From contig JADHVN010000005.1 of assembly GCA_016783995.1 (NCBI GenBank), forward strand, positions 1-25,910: a stretch of 25,910 bases of DNA, read 5' to 3'. The first letter of the stretch is position 1. Each line of letters opens with the position of its first letter. This DNA is from Actinomycetota bacterium. GTDB taxonomy: Bacteria; Actinomycetota; Humimicrobiia; Humimicrobiales; Humimicrobiaceae. A program made the translations under genes and the position numbers. Of the stretch, positions 8,200 to 14,813 are shown one piece after another. The notes beneath the pieces were generated by a model. That model did no database searches and had not been told where the DNA came from. It worked only from the letters and a program-made list of their open reading frames with translations.

Positions 8200-9651
8200 T
8201 TATGTTTCACGTGAAACATTGATCCCTGTTTTTTTATATTTTTTTATGATTTTTATTGCCTTATCTTTATTTCCTAATTTTTCTAAAAATTTTAGCATCC
8301 TTATATCAGCATTATCATGTCTGTGGTAAAAACTATATTCATTTCTAGAGACTAACATCCTGTATGGTTCATTTACACCCTTAACTACCAAATCGCTAAC
8401 AAGAACGCCTATGTATCCATCTTCTCTTCTTATAATAATACTATCAAGATTTTTTGACTTTCTAGAAGCAGCCAGTCCAGCAACTATTCCCTGTGCTGCA
8501 GATTCTTCGTAACCATTTGTTCCATTTATATGACCGGCAAAAAAAATCCCTTTAAATTTTTTACTTTCCAGGTTACCGGTTAATTGAAAGGGCAATAAAT
8601 ATTTATACTCTACACCATAGCCAGGCCTTGTTATTTCTGCACCCTTAAGACCTTTAATTTTTTTTAACATTCCAACCTGTATTTCTTCGGATAATGCAGT
8701 TTCAAGCCCCTTCAGATATACTTCATTTGTATCCCTCCCTACCGGAAGTATAGAAATCATATAACCTTTTTTATCTTCAAACTTTAAAACTTTATCCTCA
8801 ATCGGAAAGCAGTCCTCTGTTGTTTCTGATTTAATCTGGCAACTACTGGCTGCTTTTTTATTTATACTTTTTAAAATATATCTGGTACAGTCTTTACCAG
8901 TATTGGTTATATAACTATGTAACTGTCTTCTCCCATCAAAATTATTTTCATATGAAAACATTTGAGGATGCCTGTCATATGATTGTTTTTCTAAAACTTT
9001 TACATTAATTGATTTTCTATCTATTAGAGGAGCGGTATAATTCTTTAACCTGCCAAATTTAAAACCTAAATTTTCTAAACTAACCAGAAGCTTTTTGGAA
9101 CATATCTCACCCTGTCTCCCTGCCTCAATTACATTTCCCCCCCAAAATATTTTTGCTCCCAGGAAAGTCCCGGTGCATATAACAATAGATTTGCAGCAGT
9201 AAGCAATTCCATCACTTGTATATAAATTATATTTCTTTCTGCTTTCTTCTATACCTACTACAAGCCCCTGCCTTAAATACAAATTATTCTGGTTCTCCAG
9301 GACTTCTTTCATTGATAAAAAATATCTCCTCTTATCAACCACACCCTCAAGAGTTCCGATGGCTGGATCTTCTGTACTAGTGGCTGTTCTCATATGAATA
9401 TAATTTTTATCAATATTTCTGGAAATCTCTCCACCTAAAACATCTATCTCTCTTATAAGTTGCCCTCTCCCAAAACCACCCACTGCACTACTATATGGCA
9501 TAAGAGCTATGCTATCCATATTTATTGATATAAGAAGAGTTCCTGCACCATTTCTTGCAGAGGCCAGGGCTGCTTCGCAGCCTGCATGGCCGGCACCTAT
9601 AACTATTACATCATAGTTAAATTTTCCTTCATTTTTAATCATTTCAATCAC
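8200..9651 (-). CDS. Shortened, divergent MnmG paralogue (FAD-binding GidA-like protein)
   Basis: 483 residues, clearly homologous to MnmG across the FAD and insertion domains: GAGHAGCEAA (19-28), AGHINGTNGYEESAAQG, EPYRMLVSRNEY and DNADIRMLKF. Three differences suggest altered function. The catalytic cysteine loop CNPSIGG is YSSAVGG (Tyr53); the second cysteine, Cys282, remains. The KGPAVxAxRAQxD tRNA-site block is EDPAIGTLEGVVD. The C-terminal helical domain of about 140 residues that docks MnmE and tRNA is absent. FAD binding looks preserved, so it is probably a folded flavoprotein and not a decaying copy. The start is GTG at 9651 or ATG at 9642; neither has a strong ribosome site. The last six codons, NVSRET, are encoded by a parS sequence. 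It lies between mnmE and true mnmG. It is not TrmFO, which is less similar to MnmG. Confidence 0.85.
   Translation of the reverse strand: MIEMIKNEGKFNYDVIVIGAGHAGCEAALASARNGAGTLLISINMDSIALMPYSSAVGGFGRGQLIREIDVLGGEISRNIDKNYIHMRTATSTEDPAIGTLEGVVDKRRYFLSMKEVLENQNNLYLRQGLVVGIEESRKKYNLYTSDGIAYCCKSIVICTGTFLGAKIFWGGNVIEAGRQGEICSKKLLVSLENLGFKFGRLKNYTAPLIDRKSINVKVLEKQSYDRHPQMFSYENNFDGRRQLHSYITNTGKDCTRYILKSINKKAASSCQIKSETTEDCFPIEDKVLKFEDKKGYMISILPVGRDTNEVYLKGLETALSEEIQVGMLKKIKGLKGAEITRPGYGVEYKYLLPFQLTGNLESKKFKGIFFAGHINGTNGYEESAAQGIVAGLAASRKSKNLDSIIIRREDGYIGVLVSDLVVKGVNEPYRMLVSRNEYSFYHRHDNADIRMLKFLEKLGNKDKAIKIIKKYKKTGINVSRET
8203..8218. promoter_or_regulatory. parS centromere site, copy 1
   Basis: A perfect 16-bp palindrome TGTTTCACGTGAAACA identical to the Bacillus-type parS consensus. 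It covers the final codons (Asn-Val-Ser-Arg-Glu-Thr) of the MnmG paralogue directly before its stop and lies 41 nt upstream of mnmG. ParB encoded at 3808-4668 is the expected ligand. Confidence 0.96.
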
Positions 9652-9668
9652 TAAATATTTTATAATTT

Positions 9669-9684
9669 TGTTTCACGTGAAACA
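9669..9684. promoter_or_regulatory. parS centromere site, copy 2
   Basis: A second perfect TGTTTCACGTGAAACA, in the 74-nt gap between mnmE and the MnmG paralogue, 1.47 kb from copy 1 and about 4 kb from the proposed origin. The two copies bracket the paralogue exactly. Origin-proximal parS clusters are the rule for ParABS systems. Confidence 0.96.
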
Positions 9685-9725
9685 TTTTCGTCAAATATTC
9701 TTACAATATTGTTTTTTGACATTAT

Positions 9726-11114
9726 TTATTTGCCAATACAAAACTGACTGAATATTTTATCTAAAATGTCATCTCTTGTTGTTTCACCTAATATTTCACC
9801 TAATAAACCATATGCTGTTTTTAAATCGTAAGAAGGGAATTCCTCTGACATTTTTTCTTTCATTGCCTTTTCAGCACTATCCAGTAAACTGCTTACTTCT
9901 TTTAGTATATTTTTATGCCTGCTGTTAATAATTATTTTTTCTTCCAGATTAAGATCACCGTTATCCATTATTAACGCTTTTATTTTGTTCTCTAATTTTC
10001 TTATTCCTATTCCTTTTAGAGCAGAAATCTTTATAATAAATTTTTCATTAAAATATTTTCTAATCCTTTCTATTTCCAAATTTTGTTTTAAATCTAATTT
10101 ATTTATACAGCAAATTGTTTTTTTCCTTTCTATTTTTTTAATTATCTCCAAATCCATTTTTTCAAATCTTCTATTTCCATCCAAAACTAGTAAAACCAAT
10201 TCCGCCTCATTTATGTGTTTTAAACTCCTGTCTACACCTATTTTTTCTATAGCACTCTTTGTTTTCCTAATACCGGCTGTGTCTACAAGAATTAGGGGTA
10301 TTCCTTCTACGTATAATATTTCTTCCACTGCATCCCTTGTCGTACCAGGTATGGAAGTTACTATTGCTTTTTCTTTTTTTGAAAGTAAATTAAGTAAACT
10401 CGATTTCCCTACATTGGTTTTCCCTATAATTGCTGCTTTTACACCATTTTTTATGATTTCTCCTTTTTTCTCATCACTGATCAATTCTTCCATTTCAGCT
10501 TTTATTTCCCTTACCTTTTTAGTAAGTTTTTTATAGGGTGTAATTTCCAAATCCTCTTCAATAAAATCTACCGACGCTTCAAGCTGCACCAGCACATTAA
10601 GAATCATCTCTTTTAGTCTTTTTATCTCTTTTTTTACATTACCCTGCAAATTTTTTGCTGCAATCTTCAAACTCTGCTCTGTCTTAGATCTTACCAGATC
10701 AATAACTGCTTCCGCCTGAGAAAGGTCTATTCTACCATTTAAAAACGCTCTTTTTGTAAACTCCCCGGGATCTGCTATCCTAGCGCCACTTTCAATACAC
10801 AATTCCATCACTTTAGTTGTAGCAATTATCCCACCATGGCAATTTATTTCTACAACATCTTCTCTTGTGTATGACTTCGGCTTTTTCATTAGAGTTACAA
10901 CTACTTCGTCTATAGTATGCCCATCATTATCAATTATATGCCCATAAAGCATATTGTATGTATCAATCCCTGAAAGCTTTTTTTTGCTTTTTGATCTAAA
11001 TATTTTATCAGCAATAAAGATTGACCTGTCTCCGCTCAACTTAACAATGCCAATTGCTGCCTCACCAGGTCTTGTCCCTATCGCTACTATTGTACCCGTG
11101 CTTTCTATTCCCAT
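9726..11114 (-). CDS. mnmE: tRNA modification GTPase MnmE (TrmE)
   Basis: 462 residues, standard length. MnmE partners MnmG in wobble-uridine modification. The N-terminal formyl-tetrahydrofolate-binding domain begins TIVAIGTRPGEAAIGIVKLSG and carries YTREDVVEINCHGG. A helical domain is split around the G domain, which shows GKTNVGKSS (G1), TTRD (G2), DTAG (G3) and NKLD (G4). The C-terminal FCIGK contains the invariant cysteine. The ATG at 11114 follows AGGAGA. A promoter at 11160-11187 and a terminator behind jag indicate that mnmE opens its own transcript, which continues into the paralogue and mnmG. Confidence 0.97.
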   Translation of the reverse strand: MGIESTGTIVAIGTRPGEAAIGIVKLSGDRSIFIADKIFRSKSKKKLSGIDTYNMLYGHIIDNDGHTIDEVVVTLMKKPKSYTREDVVEINCHGGIIATTKVMELCIESGARIADPGEFTKRAFLNGRIDLSQAEAVIDLVRSKTEQSLKIAAKNLQGNVKKEIKRLKEMILNVLVQLEASVDFIEEDLEITPYKKLTKKVREIKAEMEELISDEKKGEIIKNGVKAAIIGKTNVGKSSLLNLLSKKEKAIVTSIPGTTRDAVEEILYVEGIPLILVDTAGIRKTKSAIEKIGVDRSLKHINEAELVLLVLDGNRRFEKMDLEIIKKIERKKTICCINKLDLKQNLEIERIRKYFNEKFIIKISALKGIGIRKLENKIKALIMDNGDLNLEEKIIINSRHKNILKEVSSLLDSAEKAMKEKMSEEFPSYDLKTAYGLLGEILGETTRDDILDKIFSQFCIGK

Positions 11115-11159
11115 TTTTAACTTTTTCTCCTATAATCTCTATAAATTTTCCGTATTCTA

Positions 11160-11187
11160 ATTATATTTAATATTTTTATTTATTCAA
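11160..11187 (-). promoter_or_regulatory. Sigma-70-type promoter for mnmE
   Basis: On the minus strand TTGAAT, a 16-nt spacer and TATAAT (11165-11160) lie 46 nt before the mnmE ATG, just downstream of the jag terminator. Four of six -35 bases and all -10 bases match consensus. Confidence 0.65.
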
Positions 11188-11199
11188 AACTCCAACCAA

Positions 11200-11225
11200 T
11201 AAAAAAATGGCACCGGTATGCCATT
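11200..11225 (-). terminator. Rho-independent terminator after jag
   Basis: A perfect 7-bp inverted repeat AATGGCA/TGCCATT with a 6-nt loop (11206-11225) is followed on the minus strand by a run of seven T residues. It lies 34 nt past the jag stop and ends the rpmH-rnpA-yidD-yidC-jag unit. Confidence 0.8.
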
Positions 11226-11258
11226 ATTATATTTTTTTATCAGTTTAAAATATAGCTG

Positions 11259-11843
11259 CTATTTGCTACTCTTTATAGGATATATTATTATGCGTCTATT
11301 TGGTTCCTCGTATCTGCTTCTCGTAGTCACATCTTTAAATTTTGCAAGCGCGTTATGTATTATTTTTCTCTCGTACGCACACATTGGTTTTAGAACTATT
11401 TTTCTTCCCTCGCTGATTGCTTTTTTTGCCATAATAACTGCTGTTTTCTTTATCTTTTCAATTTTTTCCTTCCTATAATCTTTTATATCTATGGTCACAT
11501 TTCTACAAAGAAGTTTTTTTCTTTTTCCTATTAGATTTATGATATACTCCAGCGCCTGCATGTTTTTTCCGTCTCTTCCAATGGCAATCCCTAAATTCTC
11601 CCCATGAACTGATAACTTTAATTCCTTTGAATTCGTATTAATTTTTACTTCCTCACCAAGGCATATTAATTCTATGGATTTTTTTAAAATCCGTTTTATT
11701 TTCTCCAGACCATTAATTTCTGCATCGGTACCGCTTTCTATTTTTTTAGAATTATTTTCTATTAATTTATTTCTTTTTTGCTCCTCTTCAAGTGATTCAA
11801 CATATGAATCTATGGCATCTTTTATACTTTTATCTTCAGTCAT
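11259..11843 (-). CDS. khpB: RNA-binding protein KhpB/Jag (KH and R3H domains)
   Basis: 194 residues from the ATG at 11843, which has AAGGAAG 8 nt upstream. An in-frame GTG at 11852 abuts that site and cannot be the start. The KH domain (about 70-135) contains GIAIGRDGKNMQALEYIINL; the R3H domain (about 140-185) contains ERKIIHNAL and ends RRIIIYP. KhpB binds RNA with KhpA and affects cell elongation and division in Gram-positives. The N-terminal Jag_N domain of Bacillus and Streptococcus proteins is replaced by a charged helical stretch. Position behind yidC is universal. Confidence 0.92.
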   Translation of the reverse strand: MTEDKSIKDAIDSYVESLEEEQKRNKLIENNSKKIESGTDAEINGLEKIKRILKKSIELICLGEEVKINTNSKELKLSVHGENLGIAIGRDGKNMQALEYIINLIGKRKKLLCRNVTIDIKDYRKEKIEKIKKTAVIMAKKAISEGRKIVLKPMCAYERKIIHNALAKFKDVTTRSRYEEPNRRIIIYPIKSSK

Positions 11844-11869
11844 TTCTACCACTTCCTTGAATAAAAGTT

Positions 11870-12730
11870 TTACTTTTTCTTTTTTTTCTTTTTCTTTATT
11901 TTCTTTCTAATTAACTTCTTTTCTTCTTCACTCAACTCCTGCTCCCCTTCCAGGCTTTTTTCTTTCTGGCTTAATTCCTCTTTTACTTTTTCCTTTGTAA
12001 CAATTTTATTTACAATCCACTGCTGACCAATACCCCAGATATTTGAGGTCACCCAGTATACCAATATTCCTGATGGGAATTGAAAGGATATAAATCCAAA
12101 CACTACAGGCATTATATACATAATCTTTGATTGCCTGGGATCAGTTGTTGTCATCTTCGTTGTTAGAAACATTGTCGCAACCATCAGTATGACCAGGATA
12201 TAATAAGGATCCCTCTGGTTTAAATCCATCCATAGAAAATTATAATTAGGGTTGGCAGCGCCCATTATAGTAAATTCCACGGCAGGTAAAAATCCTGCTA
12301 GTCCTGTTTTTATACCGCTCGCGACACCATCTATAGTGAAATTCCCCAATATATTTGTTACGATTTCAGAAGGGTTTCTAAGCGCCTGAAATAAGGCAAA
12401 AAATACAGGCATTTGAAAAATCAACGGCAGACATCCCGCCAGGGGATTAACATTGTTTTTCTTATAAAATTCCATGGTCTCCTGCTGCAATTTTTGTTTA
12501 TCGTCTTTATATTTCTTTTGTATTTCTTTTAGTTCCGGCTGTAGTTTCTGCATTTTTGCCATTGATTTGGTCTGACTTATTGTAAGGGGAATTAATACTA
12601 TCCTCACGATAATAGTAAGGAGTATTATTACTATGCCATAGTTTGCAATAACATGCGTGTATATAGGCACTATTATAAATTTCTCTAAAATATTCTGTAT
12701 CGGCCTTAATAATTGAAATATTTGATTCAA
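11870..12730 (-). CDS. yidC: Membrane protein insertase YidC (SpoIIIJ/Oxa1 type)
   Basis: 286 residues. This short form lacks the large periplasmic domain of proteobacterial YidC and has no obvious lipoprotein signal. The first membrane helix (about 30-52, YGIVIILLTIIVRIVLIPLT) carries the conserved groove arginine, Arg43, that receives substrates. A cytoplasmic helical hairpin (about 58-95, KLQPELKEIQKKYKDDKQKL) follows, then about four more membrane segments. The C-terminus is strongly basic and ends in eight lysines, as in insertases that bind ribosomes through their tails. The start is a TTG at 12730 preceded by GGAAAGG. Confidence 0.96.
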   Translation of the reverse strand: MNQIFQLLRPIQNILEKFIIVPIYTHVIANYGIVIILLTIIVRIVLIPLTISQTKSMAKMQKLQPELKEIQKKYKDDKQKLQQETMEFYKKNNVNPLAGCLPLIFQMPVFFALFQALRNPSEIVTNILGNFTIDGVASGIKTGLAGFLPAVEFTIMGAANPNYNFLWMDLNQRDPYYILVILMVATMFLTTKMTTTDPRQSKIMYIMPVVFGFISFQFPSGILVYWVTSNIWGIGQQWIVNKIVTKEKVKEELSQKEKSLEGEQELSEEEKKLIRKKIKKKKKKKK

Positions 12731-12748
12731 TTTAATAAACCTTTCCGT

Positions 12749-12958
12749 TCACTTTACAGGATCATACCCGCCTTTACTTAAAGGATTGCACCTTAAAATC
12801 CTATACATAGATTTAATACTACCTTTTAATACACCGTATTTAAAAATTGCTCCAATTGCATATTCAGAGCAGGTGGGATAGAATCTGCAGCTCTTGGGCA
12901 CTAAAGGTGAGATATATTTTTTATAAACTTTAATTAAAAATATTAGTATTCTTTTCAC
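12749..12958 (-). CDS. yidD: Membrane protein insertion efficiency factor YidD
   Basis: 69 residues with the family hallmark [11 protein letters not shown] (23-33) and the tail [14 protein letters not shown]. It is a small amphipathic cytoplasmic-face protein that aids YidC-dependent insertion. The start is a GTG at 12958 with no strong ribosome site, 33 nt after rnpA, so translation may depend on reinitiation. Confidence 0.94.
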   Translation of the reverse strand: MKRILIFLIKVYKKYISPLVPKSCRFYPTCSEYAIGAIFKYGVLKGSIKSMYRILRCNPLSKGGYDPVK

Positions 12959-12991
12959 AATTAAAAACCGAAGATTAATTATTGCTCATGA

Positions 12992-13327
12992 CTAATTGGT
13001 AAGGAATGCGGTCAAACTATTTTCCAGCATCTTTTTAATCTCCCAAAAATCAACTGCGACAATTTCCTTCCTGGCAATAAGTAAAATATCCAAATTTTCA
13101 GAAATCTCTATATCAACTTTTCTTAAAGCTTCCTTTAAAACTCTTTTAATTTTATTTCTTATAACAGCTCCACCTATTTTTTTACTTATTCCAAAACCGA
13201 CTCTTACCACACCATTACATTCAGCTCTTTTAAGTAGATATATTATTAAATATTTATCCTTCTTGTATATACCTTCTTTTATTACTCTTGAGAAGTCAAT
13301 TCTTCTTTTAAGTGTTTCAAACTTGAT
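12992..13327 (-). CDS. rnpA: Ribonuclease P protein component RnpA, non-standard start
   Basis: RnpA assists the RNase P ribozyme in removing tRNA 5' leaders. Conserved elements are LKRRIDFSRVIKEG near the N-terminus, VRVGFGISKKIGGAVIRNKIKRVLKEALR (the RNR motif) and DILLIARKE. Homology begins at Leu-Lys-Arg-Arg, but there is no ATG, GTG, TTG or CTG between the in-frame rpmH stop (13349-13351) and this block. The first ordinary start, GTG at 13210, would delete the N-terminal third. The most reasonable start is ATC at 13325-13327, nine nt behind AAGGA, giving 111 residues. An ATT at 13331-13333 is too close to that site. Readthrough from rpmH, which is in the same frame, or a base error would also explain it. 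Confidence 0.85.
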   Translation of the reverse strand: MKFETLKRRIDFSRVIKEGIYKKDKYLIIYLLKRAECNGVVRVGFGISKKIGGAVIRNKIKRVLKEALRKVDIEISENLDILLIARKEIVAVDFWEIKKMLENSLTAFLTN

Positions 13328-13348
13328 TTTAATCTTTCCTTTTACTCT

Positions 13349-13483
13349 TTAAGCTGAAAGCTTCTTTCTCTCTTTTCTTCTTCTCCTGGCAATTACAGCT
13401 CTGCCTGCTTTTGTTTCCATCCTTGCTCTAAAACCATGAATTTTTTTTCTTTTCCTAACATTTGGCTGAAATGTTCTTTTCAT
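13349..13483 (-). CDS. rpmH: 50S ribosomal protein L34
   Basis: 44 residues beginning [21 protein letters not shown] and rich in arginine and lysine, the standard L34 of the large ribosomal subunit. Start ATG at 13483 behind a weak TTAGG site. It is the first gene leftward from the origin and has a near-consensus promoter. Its stop codon is in frame with rnpA. Confidence 0.97.
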   Translation of the reverse strand: MKRTFQPNVRKRKKIHGFRARMETKAGRAVIARRRRKERKKLSA

Positions 13484-13526
13484 CTTTTACCTAACCTATA
13501 TATTATTGTTTTCGGTTAAGTAGTAG

Positions 13527-13555
13527 ATTATACATTTTAATTTTACTAATATCAA
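13527..13555 (-). promoter_or_regulatory. Strong sigma-70-type promoter for rpmH operon
   Basis: Minus strand TTGATA (13555-13550), a 17-nt spacer and TATAAT (13532-13527), about 44 nt before the rpmH ATG. One mismatch to consensus in total. Confidence 0.82.
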
Positions 13556-13949
13556 GGTTGGGCATTTGTAGTTCTGCATACTTTTTACCAGTCCCTTTGG
13601 AATTTTTCATTCTTGACTTTTTGTTTTTTCAAACACTTGTTCTATTGAAAACTTACTCTGAAAAATTTATTTTTTTTCTATTTCGTATAGTGTGCTTTTC
13701 TATAAGCTTTTCAAAATTTAAAAATCTTTTCCACACCTGTTGAAAAAACTGTTGAAAACTTAAAAAATACCACTATATTGTATGTCAAAAGGTTTTAACA
13801 TATTAAATGTACCATATAATTTAGTAGCTTTTTTTCGGTTAAAATATTATTATTAATATGTTGAAAACTTAAAACTGTTGGAAAGAAAATGAAAAGTATC
13901 TGCTGTGTTTAATATATTTTTACAGTACTAAATAAATTCAACTTTTACC
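13556..13949. other. Probable replication origin (oriC), non-coding
   Basis: A 394-nt gene-free block between the divergent rpmH and dnaA transcription units. It holds a DnaA-box-like TTTTCCACA at 13727-13735 (one mismatch to TTATCCACA), related TGTTGAAAA repeats at 13738, 13750 and 13859, and a very AT-rich stretch at about 13800-13860 that could unwind. Gene orientation flips exactly here and the parS sites lie a few kb away, all as expected for oriC. Only one box is near-classical, so which repeats DnaA really uses is open. The 61-codon frame at 13558-13743 has no ribosome site or recognisable protein. Confidence 0.75.
13727..13884. repeat. DnaA-box-like repeat cluster
   Basis: TTTTCCACA (13727-13735, inverted) is followed by TGTTGAAAA at 13738-13746, 13750-13758 and 13859-13867 and by TGTTGGAAA at 13876-13884. 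The first two TGTTGAAAA copies are spaced 12 bp apart. The 13750 and 13859 copies share a longer 14-nt core, TGTTGAAAACTTAA. TGTTGAAAA differs at two positions from the consensus TGTGGATAA. Confidence 0.6.
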
Positions 13950-14801
13950 ATGTCTGCTGACAGCACTAAATTAAATAATAATTCTAGTCCGGGTAACCCT
14001 AATAGAAATATAATGGACATACCCGTTAGGATTGCTGTTTATGATAATATGCGAAGCATTCCAAGGATTATTGACCTCAACTTTAATGATATTAATAATT
14101 TTATAAATGAAACATCTGAGAAGACTTATAATCTATCCCATGAAATTGGTGGCAGGATTCCTTATACTATAATAAAAGAGATAATAGAGAATTTGATACA
14201 CGCAGATTTTAAAGAAGTGATAATTACCGTTCTTGACAGCGGAAACCATATAATTGTAACAGACCAGGGGCCGGGAATTGAAGATAAAGAAAAAGCTTTC
14301 CTTCCGGGGTATACCTCCGCCACCAGCAAGATGAAAGAGTATATAAGAGGAGTTGGTTCTGGTTTTCCAATAATAAAAGAGACAATCACTTTTTCCGGAG
14401 GATCCATAGACGTTAAAGATAATATAAAAATGGGAACGGTAATATCCTTGAAATTAGGATTAACTAAAGATGGTGAAGAGGTCCAGGACTCAGGCAGTGA
14501 ACCGGCGGCTGAACTGCCTTCCGACACCGAGGGTGAAGAAAAGACTCAAACAGATAGTCTTGATAAATTTAGCGGTAAAATATTATCTGACAGACAAAAG
14601 AAAATTCTTTTTATAATTCTAGAATTGGGAGAGGCTGGACCTTCAACAATAGCCAGGGAGCTGGGTTTTAGTCTCTCATCTTCATATAGGGAGTTAATTT
14701 ACTTAGAAAAAAACAAACTTTTAACATCAAGCAGTATCGGCAAAAGAAGATTATCCAAAAAAGGTATGAAATACCTTGAATATTATTCAAATAATATTTA
14801 A
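13950..14801 (+). CDS. GHKL-type ATPase fused to a C-terminal winged helix; origin-linked regulator of unknown role
   Basis: 283 residues in two domains. Residues about 55-170 form a histidine-kinase-like ATP-binding fold: N-box EIIENLIHAD (Asn81), G1 box DQGPG (105-109) and G2 box GVGSGF (134-139). There is no phosphoacceptor histidine domain or sensor, so it resembles anti-sigma kinases (RsbW/SpoIIAB) more than a sensor kinase. An acidic linker (about 172-208) leads to a MarR-like winged helix (about 212-280, GPSTIARELGFSLSSSYRELIYLEKNKLLTSSS). By inference it is an ATP-binding DNA-binding regulator. It ends 12 nt before dnaA and probably shares its transcript. No Shine-Dalgarno precedes the ATG at 13950; an alternative ATG at 14013 also lacks one. 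I do not recognise a named gene. Confidence 0.85.
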   Translation: MSADSTKLNNNSSPGNPNRNIMDIPVRIAVYDNMRSIPRIIDLNFNDINNFINETSEKTYNLSHEIGGRIPYTIIKEIIENLIHADFKEVIITVLDSGNHIIVTDQGPGIEDKEKAFLPGYTSATSKMKEYIRGVGSGFPIIKETITFSGGSIDVKDNIKMGTVISLKLGLTKDGEEVQDSGSEPAAELPSDTEGEEKTQTDSLDKFSGKILSDRQKKILFIILELGEAGPSTIARELGFSLSSSYRELIYLEKNKLLTSSSIGKRRLSKKGMKYLEYYSNNI

Positions 14802-14813
14802 TATTAGAGTATT

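Noticed and set aside
9985..10536. 183-codon plus-strand frame inside mnmE
   Set aside because: Antisense shadow rich in Phe, Ile and Ser caused by the AT-rich codons of mnmE; no recognisable domain.
13210..13210. GTG at 13210 as the rnpA start
   Set aside because: It would remove the conserved LKRRIDFSRVIKEG segment and about a third of the protein.
12996..13352. 118-codon plus-strand frame opposite rnpA
   Set aside because: It is the mirror of rnpA, low-complexity hydrophobic, without a ribosome site; rnpA is clearly the real gene.
13558..13743. 61-codon frame in the origin region
   Set aside because: No ribosome site, Phe/Leu-rich, and lies in the block best explained as oriC.
14162..14527. 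121-codon minus-strand frame opposite the GHKL gene
   Set aside because: The plus frame carries ATPase motifs and a winged helix; the minus frame has no family features.
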